NCBI GenBank assembly: GCA_020852475.1
Contig: JADZAR010000119.1
Location: 1 to 64,000, forward strand
Direction of reading: 5' to 3'
Length of the DNA: 64,000 nucleotides
From: Nitrosomonas sp.
Lineage (GTDB): Bacteria; Pseudomonadota; Gammaproteobacteria; Burkholderiales; Nitrosomonadaceae
A model generated the notes under the pieces. It was given only the letters and a program-made list of their open reading frames with translations, was not told where the DNA came from and made no database searches. Of the stretch, positions 33,675 through 41,448 are shown piece by piece; position 1 is the first letter of the stretch, and each line of letters opens with the position of its first letter. A program made the translations under genes and the position numbers.

Positions 33675-34733
33675 TCAGCAGATACGCGGCAGCTGATCAC
33701 CGCTGAGCCAATCCACCACGCGTCTGCCGCCAAAGCGGGTTTCCATCTGCACAAAGCAATGACTGTCTTCGATGACTTCACCGATAATGGCGGCATTTTG
33801 TCCCAGCGGATGCGCGCGCATTTTGTCCAGCAGCCGGTCCGCGTCCTGCGGCGCGCAAATGGCGATGAGCTTGCCTTCATTCGCCATGTAGAGCGGATCG
33901 AAGCCGAGAAACTCGCAGACGGCGCTGACTTGTTCTTTCACGGGTATATGGTGCTCATACAGCATCATTCCGACACCGGACTGGTGCGCAATCTCGTTCA
34001 ATGCGGCGGCGATGCCGCCCCGCGTCGGATCGCGCAACACATGTATATCCGGCGCTGTTTGAACCATCACGGCGACCAGATTATGCAGCGCCGCGGTATC
34101 GGATTCGAGCGTGCCGTAAAAGGCAAAATCTTCACGCGCCAGCAGGATGGCGATGCCGTGGTCGCCAATGGTGCCGGAAACCAGTATTTTGTCGCCCGGT
34201 TTTGCCCGCTCCGATGAAATATGCACGCCCTCCGGCACCACACCAATGCCGGTTGTGGTAATAAAAACACCGTCCCCGCTGCCCTGTTCGACGACTTTGG
34301 TGTCCCCGGTGATCACCGGAACCGGTATCGCCTGCGCGGCGACGGCCATGGATTCCACGATGCGTTTGAGATCGGCCAGCGGAAAGCCTTCCTCGAGAAT
34401 AAAACCGGCTGACAGATACAGCGGTCTGGCGCCTGACATGACGATATCATTAACGGTGCCATGCACAGAAAGGCTGCCGATATCGCCGCCGGGAAAAAAC
34501 AGCGGCGTGACGACATGACAATCCGTCGACATCACCATGCGTCCGCTGCCGACCGGAAAGCAAGCCTGATCGTTCATTTGCCGCAGATAGTCATTGTCGA
34601 ATGCCGCGATGAAAAGCTGGTCAACCAGTTGCGTCATGGCGCGCCCTCCACTGCCGTGCGCCATTTCCACCCGGCCATGCCTGAAATCAAGCTTGCGCGT
34701 ATAAACCGGCTTTTTTTTCCCTGCTTGCTGCAT
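33675..34733 (-). CDS. hypE: Hydrogenase expression/formation protein HypE
   Basis: VEMAHGSGGRAMTQLVDQLF; C-terminal ...LPRIC with the catalytic C-terminal Cys intact. Confidence 0.96.
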   Translation of the reverse strand: MQQAGKKKPVYTRKLDFRHGRVEMAHGSGGRAMTQLVDQLFIAAFDNDYLRQMNDQACFPVGSGRMVMSTDCHVVTPLFFPGGDIGSLSVHGTVNDIVMSGARPLYLSAGFILEEGFPLADLKRIVESMAVAAQAIPVPVITGDTKVVEQGSGDGVFITTTGIGVVPEGVHISSERAKPGDKILVSGTIGDHGIAILLAREDFAFYGTLESDTAALHNLVAVMVQTAPDIHVLRDPTRGGIAAALNEIAHQSGVGMMLYEHHIPVKEQVSAVCEFLGFDPLYMANEGKLIAICAPQDADRLLDKMRAHPLGQNAAIIGEVIEDSHCFVQMETRFGGRRVVDWLSGDQLPRIC

Positions 34734-35884
34734 CAGCGCATCCTTGCTGTGTCAGCGTTATCATGTTCACGGAAACGCCCATAACGATAATACGCCGCGC
34801 ATGCGCCTTCCGACGACACCATGCACGAACCCAGGGGATTATCCGGCGTGCAGACCGTGCCAAAAATACTGCAATCGCGCGGATGTTTGACGCCGCGTAA
34901 AATTGCGCCGCATTCGCAGGCCTTGTGATCCGCTACCGATAAAATCGGCAGAGTAAAACGCCGCTCGGCGTCAAATGCCGCAAAACGGGATTTGATGCGC
35001 AACGCACTGTACGGCACCGCGCCCAGGCCGCGCCACTCAAACGACCGGCGCAATTCAAATACCTCGGCCACCAGCCGCTGCGCCTTGATATTGCCGTCAG
35101 GCAGAACCGCGCGGGTAAATTCATTCTCCACTTCGGCGCGCCCCGTATTCAGCTGCCGGATGAGCATTAAAATTGCCTGCATGACATCCAGCGGCTCAAA
35201 TCCGGCGATCACGACCGGTTTCTGGAATTCCTCGGCAAAATAAGCGTACGGATTACTGCCGATGATCGTGGAAACGTGCGCCGGGCCGATGAAACCGTCC
35301 AGTCGTACCAATCCCAGTTCACGTATTTCCGGTGACTGCAGGATATGCGAAATCGCCGATGGCGTCAGGACATGATTACAGAAAACCGTGAAATTGGTTG
35401 ATCCCAGCATCTGCGCCTGCTTGATCACGACAGCCGTCGGCGGCGTGGTGGTTTCAAAGCCGATGGCCAGAAAAACCACCTGTTGCTGCGGGTTCTGTTG
35501 TGCAATCTGCAGTGCATCCGCAGCTGAATAGATCATCCGCACATCCGCGCCGCGCGCTTTTTGTTTCAGCAGACTGTCGCCTTGCGCTGTCGGCACACGC
35601 AGCATGTCACCATAACTGCATACAATACATCCCAGGGTTTGCGCCAGTTGTATCATGTTTTCCAGGCGTCCCATCGGCAACACGCACACCGGACAACCAG
35701 GACCATGAATCATATGGATGTTGCCGGGCAGCAAGCCGGGAATGCCATAGCGCGAGATGGCGTGCGTATGTCCGCCGCAAAATTCCATCAGATAGTAATC
35801 GCGATGCGGATCAGCTTCAGCAGCTATCCTGCGGGCAATTTTTCGGGCAATCGCGCCGTTACGGAAGGGTTCAATATACTTCAT
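34733..35884 (-). CDS. hypD: Hydrogenase formation protein HypD
   Basis: MEFCGGHTHAISRYG, IHGPGCPVCVLP, FAIGFETTTPPTA-type motif (FLAIGFETTTPPTAVVI). Confidence 0.96.
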   Translation of the reverse strand: MKYIEPFRNGAIARKIARRIAAEADPHRDYYLMEFCGGHTHAISRYGIPGLLPGNIHMIHGPGCPVCVLPMGRLENMIQLAQTLGCIVCSYGDMLRVPTAQGDSLLKQKARGADVRMIYSAADALQIAQQNPQQQVVFLAIGFETTTPPTAVVIKQAQMLGSTNFTVFCNHVLTPSAISHILQSPEIRELGLVRLDGFIGPAHVSTIIGSNPYAYFAEEFQKPVVIAGFEPLDVMQAILMLIRQLNTGRAEVENEFTRAVLPDGNIKAQRLVAEVFELRRSFEWRGLGAVPYSALRIKSRFAAFDAERRFTLPILSVADHKACECGAILRGVKHPRDCSIFGTVCTPDNPLGSCMVSSEGACAAYYRYGRFREHDNADTARMR

Positions 35885-35920
35885 GCCACTTTATACTCGC
35901 TTCGGACTCGACCGGCGCAA

Positions 35921-36157
35921 TCAGTCTTCATTACCGTCGATTCCCGCCGACATGGCTTCAAACAACTGCAAAGTCTGCTCGGCTTCCGCGAGATCGAGCT
36001 TCTGCAAGGCATAGCCCGCATGTACGATGACATAGTCACCCGCTTCGATATCTTCAACCAGCGCCAGCGAAATCGCTTTGCGGATGCCGCCCAGATTGAC
36101 GATAGCACTGTCGTCGGCATTGAGCTGTTCAACAAGCGCAGGTATGGCCAGACACAT
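35921..36157 (-). CDS. hypC: Hydrogenase assembly chaperone HypC
   Basis: MCLAIPALVEQ..., conserved Cys2; ...GDYVIVHAGYALQKLDLAEAEQTL. Confidence 0.93.
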   Translation of the reverse strand: MCLAIPALVEQLNADDSAIVNLGGIRKAISLALVEDIEAGDYVIVHAGYALQKLDLAEAEQTLQLFEAMSAGIDGNED

Positions 36158-36256
36158 GGATTTGACTCTTGATAAAGCAGAACATAAGATTGCAGAAAAT
36201 TATGACATAATCGTACTAGCTTTTTTACATCGATTTGTTTCACGGCAGAATGGAAA

Positions 36257-36832
36257 ATGATCATGCCTAACCTGTTTAAACTATACCGCAACGTTTACAC
36301 GCTTATCAGTCTATTTTTCGTTTTGATATCGTCCGCAAGCGTTTCAGCCGATGAAATATGGATCAATGTTGACACATCGGCGCAAACACTGTCCGTTATG
36401 CGCGGCGATCAGGTTAAAAAGACTTTTGAGAATATCGCACTGGGCCGCTATGGCACAACCTGGAACAAGCGCACGCTGGACGACAAGACGCCACTAGGCA
36501 CATTCCGAATCGGCTGGATTAACGAACAAAGCCGCTACTACCGTTTCTTTGGGCTGGATTATCCTAACCGGGAAAACGCGCAACGCGCCTTGGAAGAAAA
36601 CATTATTACGGAAGAAACCTGGCGCACTATCCTTCACGCCGTTGATCGGGACAGGACACCGCCACAAAACACCGAACTGGGCGGTTACATTGGCATTCAT
36701 GGCATTGGCCGCGGCGATCCTGCCGTTCATGATCAATTTAACTGGACCAACGGCTGCATTGCCTTAACCAATGAACAGATTGATCAGTTAAGCAAATGGC
36801 TGAAACCCGGCGTCCGGGTTAAAATCCATTAA
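36257..36832 (+). CDS. L,D-transpeptidase (YkuD domain), secreted
   Basis: Signal peptide; TPLGTFRIGWI, IGIHGIGRGDPAVHDQFNWTNGCIALTNEQID = HXnHG..S/T-XGC catalytic signature. Confidence 0.9.
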   Translation: MIMPNLFKLYRNVYTLISLFFVLISSASVSADEIWINVDTSAQTLSVMRGDQVKKTFENIALGRYGTTWNKRTLDDKTPLGTFRIGWINEQSRYYRFFGLDYPNRENAQRALEENIITEETWRTILHAVDRDRTPPQNTELGGYIGIHGIGRGDPAVHDQFNWTNGCIALTNEQIDQLSKWLKPGVRVKIH

Positions 36833-37035
36833 CCTTGCGGATAATCGCATTATCCACATAAAATTATCAGACAGGATGTGCAGGAATAGCAAAATCTGCA
36901 CGGAAGCCATTTATTTCGCTGAATAAATCAGCTAATATTCCGATAGCTGCTGATAAAAATCAGGAGTGAGTGCATAAAATGTTGGAATCCACATGTCATT
37001 TAACAAAAGTATTTCAGAAAGAGGAGATTTAAATA

Positions 37036-37317
37036 ATGGTTAAAAACATCAAACGTGCTTTGGTATTGGCGGTTACAGCGGGAACATTCATCGTTTTAAC
37101 AGGTTGTGCGACAACAGACGATTTAAGCAAAACCAGAGCAGACTTACAATCTCAAATCGATCAACTGCGCTCTGATGTATCTTCAGCCAAATCCGACGCA
37201 GCTGCAGCCAATGCAAAAGCAAACGAAGCTGTCAGCATTGCGAACGAAGCCAACAACCGTTCAAGAGATACCGCTGAAAAAATTGACCGCATGTTCAAAA
37301 AAACAATGCAGAAATAA
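37036..37317 (+). CDS. Lpp/OprI-like outer-membrane lipoprotein
   Basis: Lipobox LTGCA; coiled-coil heptads (TRADLQSQIDQLRSDVSSAKSDAAAANAKANEA); C-terminal lysine. Confidence 0.8.
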   Translation: MVKNIKRALVLAVTAGTFIVLTGCATTDDLSKTRADLQSQIDQLRSDVSSAKSDAAAANAKANEAVSIANEANNRSRDTAEKIDRMFKKTMQK

Positions 37318-37341
37318 TTTTTACTTCGGTAATTATATTTA

Positions 37342-37377
37342 AGCAAAGCCCCTCTTCAAGAGGGGCTTTGCTTTTTT
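37342..37377 (+). terminator. Rho-independent terminator of the lpp-like gene
   Basis: AGCAAAGCCCCTC-TTCAA-GAGGGGCTTTGCT followed by TTTTT. Confidence 0.9.
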
Positions 37378-37382
37378 AATCC

Positions 37383-38960
37383 TCAGATCTCATTATCATC
37401 CGCCAGCACAGCGCGATCATGCGCCCAAGCGCGCAACCTGCCGATGCGCTCCGCCATCACTACCGACAACGGCCGCGTTCGTTCCAGTTCATGCATGATA
37501 TCGGCCTGGGTCAATTCAGCTTTGCCGACATGAGGCGCACGCGCAGCCGATTCAAAAATGGATGCGATAATCGCCTGCTCAATTTCGGCACCCGAGAAAT
37601 TTCTCGCTTTCGCAGCAAGCTCGGTCAAATCAAAATGTTCAGCACCGTATCCCCGCTTTTTCAGGTGAACGGCAAAAATCTGCTCGCGTGCCGCAGAATT
37701 CGGAAAATCGACAAAAAAGATTTCATCAAAGCGGCCTTTCCGGATCAGTTCCGGCGGCAGTGTTGAAATATCATTCGCTGTTGCGACAATGAACACCGGT
37801 TTTGCCGCATTGTTACGCTCAGACAGCCAGGTCAGGAAAGTCCCCAGTACGCGCCGCGACACGCCGCCATCCTGCTCGCCGCCATCGCCACCAAGACCTT
37901 TTTCGAGCTCATCGATCCACAATACACAGGGCGCCATGCCTTCCGCAGCTTCCAGCGCGACTCTCAGATTCCGCTCACTCTCACCATAAAACTTGTTATA
38001 AATTGCACCAAAATCCAGCCGCATCAGCGGCACGCCCCATTCCCCGGCAATTGCGCGCGCTGCAAGACTTTTCCCCCCGCCCATTACACCGAGCAGCAGC
38101 ATTCCTTTAGGCCGGTCAATCGAAACATGCTGCAAATCAATGAAAGGCTTTTGACGCAATGCTGTCCAGTGTTTTAATCGCGCCAGCCCACCAACCGCAT
38201 CAAAGGTGACCGTCGATTCCTCGAAACCAAGTACTCCAGCGCCACCGAGTGCTTTATGCTTTATCGCCAGGATGCGGCGGATATCTTCTTTATTAATTTC
38301 CCCATCGGCGCGCAGCGCCTGACGCACCAAGCGGCGAACATCGTCAAACTCCAGACCCAGCAGATGCATGATCAGCAAGTTAACCGTGCGCTTGTCGCCG
38401 CGGACTTTATCACCATTCTGTGTTTGGTAGAGTTGCGCTTCATTGATCACAATCGACCGTATATCCTCGCGCGTCGGCAGTCGCGGCTTGAAATGCCCGG
38501 CCAGCCGCAACAGCTCCGTCGGCACTTCCTCAAATGTCGGACTGACAAAAACCAGTGTGCGCGCACATTTAGTGTGATCCATCGCGATTTCGCGTATCAA
38601 CCGCACCGCAACAGCATCCTTGAACCCCGGATGCGCATCACACAAAACATAAATGCCGTTCTGCGTAGATTTGTCAATATGTCTGAGGCAATCGATCAAT
38701 TCATTGGTCTGGTATATGCCTTTGCCTTGACTCTCCCCTGAGTGCACAACCTGCAGCCCGCCGGAAAAACCACCGCCGCTGCCTGCGACACGTCCCAGCC
38801 CATCAACGATGCTCCAATTCATCAACAATTGATTCTCCAGACTGGCGGCCTGTGTCAGTAATCTCAGAATACGCGGCTCCTCGTGTGTTTCAATCAGGAT
38901 CAATGGCACCCGGGCGCGAAACAGGGCAGACAGTTCGTTAATTTCGGCGCGTTCATTCAT
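37383..38960 (-). CDS. AAA family ATPase (Ycf46-like)
   Basis: GMLLLGVMGGGKSLAARAIAGEWGVPLMRLDFGAIYNKFYGESERNLRVALEAAEGMAPCVLWIDELEKGL (Walker A/B). Confidence 0.88.
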   Translation of the reverse strand: MNERAEINELSALFRARVPLILIETHEEPRILRLLTQAASLENQLLMNWSIVDGLGRVAGSGGGFSGGLQVVHSGESQGKGIYQTNELIDCLRHIDKSTQNGIYVLCDAHPGFKDAVAVRLIREIAMDHTKCARTLVFVSPTFEEVPTELLRLAGHFKPRLPTREDIRSIVINEAQLYQTQNGDKVRGDKRTVNLLIMHLLGLEFDDVRRLVRQALRADGEINKEDIRRILAIKHKALGGAGVLGFEESTVTFDAVGGLARLKHWTALRQKPFIDLQHVSIDRPKGMLLLGVMGGGKSLAARAIAGEWGVPLMRLDFGAIYNKFYGESERNLRVALEAAEGMAPCVLWIDELEKGLGGDGGEQDGGVSRRVLGTFLTWLSERNNAAKPVFIVATANDISTLPPELIRKGRFDEIFFVDFPNSAAREQIFAVHLKKRGYGAEHFDLTELAAKARNFSGAEIEQAIIASIFESAARAPHVGKAELTQADIMHELERTRPLSVVMAERIGRLRAWAHDRAVLADDNEI

Positions 38961-39129
38961 AAATCATCACCTATTCATAAAAATTCGGTTATTTTCAAAA
39001 CACTCATGCAACGGCGTCATCTCCTATTGCCTTGAATCTGAATGTCACAACATGAAGACAAAACGAATGACACAAAAACACGCATCTACTACCTGATTAA
39101 TCTGCTCATTAATGTGATATCTTGCGCGG

Positions 39130-40368
39130 ATGTTGAGATTACTGTCTTTTCTGCTTACAGTTCTTGTCATGTTGCCACTCGGTCAACATGCGCAGGCGTT
39201 TGATCTCGGCACAGACCGTTTGCGTGTCAGCGGTTTTGGCACGCTCGGCCTGACTTGGGGTGGAAAAAAGGATTACGGCCTGCAGAAAGAATTTATTCAC
39301 GATCCCCAATTTGGCGGCGTATCCATACTCACCGACTCAGTCTTTGGTTTGCAGGTGGATTTCAATATCGCCAAAAACCTGGACGCCACCATCCAGGCCG
39401 TCGCGGAAGACCGGATCCGTCAGGATTTCAACAATATCGTCGACTGGGCTTATTTAAGTTACAAACCCACGGCCAATTCAGTCATTCGCGCCGGCAGAAT
39501 GGGCGTCGACTTATTCATGCTGACGGAATACCGTAACGTTGGCTACGCCTATCTATGGACGCATCCCGTCATTGAATTCTACAAACCGATCTCGCTCAGT
39601 CATTATGAAGGTTTCGATTTCAGATATTCGCGCCGGATCAAACCCGGCTATTTCGAATTCAAGGTCTTTGGCGGACAAACCGGTTCGGACATCGATGTAG
39701 GTAGCGGCGAACTTAATTTGAGAATGCGTCCTTTTGTGGGATTCAACACTTCTCTGGAAGATAATGACTGGAAAATCAGACTCACTTATACGACAACGAA
39801 TACAGCGTTTATCAAGGCCCCCGCTGATCCACTGGTCAATGCCTTAAATCGGGTGCCTCAGGCGCTATGGCCCCAAGCTGCGGCATTGCATGATCGATTA
39901 AAAGGCGTGGACACACAAACCCACTATTTTTCCGCCGGTTTTTCTTACGATAAACACAACTGGGTTATTCAGTCAGAGTTCGCACTGATCACATCCCGCT
40001 GGGTCAGCATCGATATGACCAACGGTTATCTCAGCGCCGGCAAGCGTATTGGTCCCGTGACGCTCTATACCGTAGGATCGTATGCCCGCTCCAACAGCCA
40101 ACCGCGCGTCGATCAGAATCAAATCGCTTCTGCTGACTTGCAGGGGCTGGCAATCGCCACGCAGAATCTGCTCAATGCGGTACATATCGATCAAAACACC
40201 GTTTCACTCGGCATGCGCTGGGATTTTCATCCGCGAGCAGCATTAAAAATGCAGTGGGACCACACCTGGACCAGGAAACACGGCGGTGGACTACTGGAAC
40301 TCAACAAGCCGCTTGATCACGATATAACACTGAACACATTCAGTGCTAACCTGAATTTTATATTTTGA
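39130..40368 (+). CDS. Outer-membrane beta-barrel (porin-like) protein
   Basis: Signal peptide ending AQAF; LRVSGFGTLGLTWGG; alternating beta-strand pattern; terminal aromatic residue (NLNFIF). Confidence 0.75.
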   Translation: MLRLLSFLLTVLVMLPLGQHAQAFDLGTDRLRVSGFGTLGLTWGGKKDYGLQKEFIHDPQFGGVSILTDSVFGLQVDFNIAKNLDATIQAVAEDRIRQDFNNIVDWAYLSYKPTANSVIRAGRMGVDLFMLTEYRNVGYAYLWTHPVIEFYKPISLSHYEGFDFRYSRRIKPGYFEFKVFGGQTGSDIDVGSGELNLRMRPFVGFNTSLEDNDWKIRLTYTTTNTAFIKAPADPLVNALNRVPQALWPQAAALHDRLKGVDTQTHYFSAGFSYDKHNWVIQSEFALITSRWVSIDMTNGYLSAGKRIGPVTLYTVGSYARSNSQPRVDQNQIASADLQGLAIATQNLLNAVHIDQNTVSLGMRWDFHPRAALKMQWDHTWTRKHGGGLLELNKPLDHDITLNTFSANLNFIF

Positions 40369-40370
40369 TC

Positions 40371-40868
40371 ATGCGACTTCTGTTCATCCTGACGGCGCTT
40401 ATCATCCTTCTGCCGCATCATGCACTCGCCGATATCGTTGTGATTGTTAATCCAAGAAGCAGCATCACTGCACTGACACACCACCAGATTATCGACATTT
40501 ACATGGGTCGCAATCCCGGATTAGCGGACGACAAAAAATTACAACCCTATGATCAGGCGCTGGATTCAACCATACGATCGGAATTCTACTATGGCATCAC
40601 TGGGAAACCTGCTTCCGCCATCAATGCATATTGGGCCAGGCTGCTATTTACCGGACGCGCCTCTCCACCAAAATCAGTTGCCGATGACAGCGCAATACTG
40701 GACATTATCGAAAAAAATCCGATGGCCATCGGCTATCTTGACAGACGTTATTTAAATGACCAGGTTACTGTCGTCTATACCATCAAAAGACAGGATCAGA
40801 AAGAACCGGACGCTGAATTGCAGAATACACAGCTATCTGACACATTGCCCGTCACGGAAAAACCATAA
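40371..40868 (+). CDS. Periplasmic phosphate-binding-like (PstS-like) small protein
   Basis: DIVVIVNPRSSITALTHHQIIDIYMGRN...FYYGITGKPASAINAYWARLLFTGRASPPKSV; ATG 41-like start just after porin stop. Confidence 0.75.
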   Translation: MRLLFILTALIILLPHHALADIVVIVNPRSSITALTHHQIIDIYMGRNPGLADDKKLQPYDQALDSTIRSEFYYGITGKPASAINAYWARLLFTGRASPPKSVADDSAILDIIEKNPMAIGYLDRRYLNDQVTVVYTIKRQDQKEPDAELQNTQLSDTLPVTEKP

Positions 40869-40928
40869 CTGATTGGCATACCTTGTTTGCACACAACCAT
40901 CAGGCAATCGCCATTCTCGGGCAATCTC

Positions 40929-41381
40929 CTAGCCTTGTTCCCACGGCAGCCCTGCCGCCTTCCAGCCGGAAATTTTGCCACGATGTCCTTCTTCATTCCT
41001 GTCACCTTCAAAACCTTCAAGAATATTGTAACAATCGGAAAAACCCGCTTCGGTCGCTACTGCCGCCGCCTGACCGGAACGCGCGCCACTGCGGCAGATA
41101 AACAAAACCGGCAGCTTTTGATCAGCCTGCTGAATCAGTTGTCCGATAAATCCGGAGTTGGGTTGCATCCCCGGATACGAACGCAACTCAATCTCCGCCG
41201 CGCCGGGAATGCGTCCAACCCAGTCAAGTTCGGCGCGCGTGCGCACATCGACCAATTGCGCCTGCGTCGAAGCCTGCAGCACGCGATAGGCTTCCATCGG
41301 AAGCAAAGCCCCTTTGTACGTCAACCCCATTTCTCTCGCTCTACGCTGCGCTGTTTCAAGTATTGATTCAATTGTTTCCAT
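40929..41381 (-). CDS. Rhodanese-like domain protein
   Basis: LVDVRTRAELDWVGRIPGAAEIEL; VLFICRSGARSGQAA (active-site Cys). Confidence 0.92.
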   Translation of the reverse strand: METIESILETAQRRAREMGLTYKGALLPMEAYRVLQASTQAQLVDVRTRAELDWVGRIPGAAEIELRSYPGMQPNSGFIGQLIQQADQKLPVLFICRSGARSGQAAAVATEAGFSDCYNILEGFEGDRNEEGHRGKISGWKAAGLPWEQG

Positions 41382-41448
41382 AAATAACTATCTGAAAATA
41401 GAATTAAAAACAACCATGATACCATCACCGGTCACCATTGCCCGACAA

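Noticed and set aside
36839-36855. GGATAATCGCATTATCC palindrome after the L,D-transpeptidase gene
   Set aside because: Short and not followed by a T-run; not enough to call a terminator or operator.
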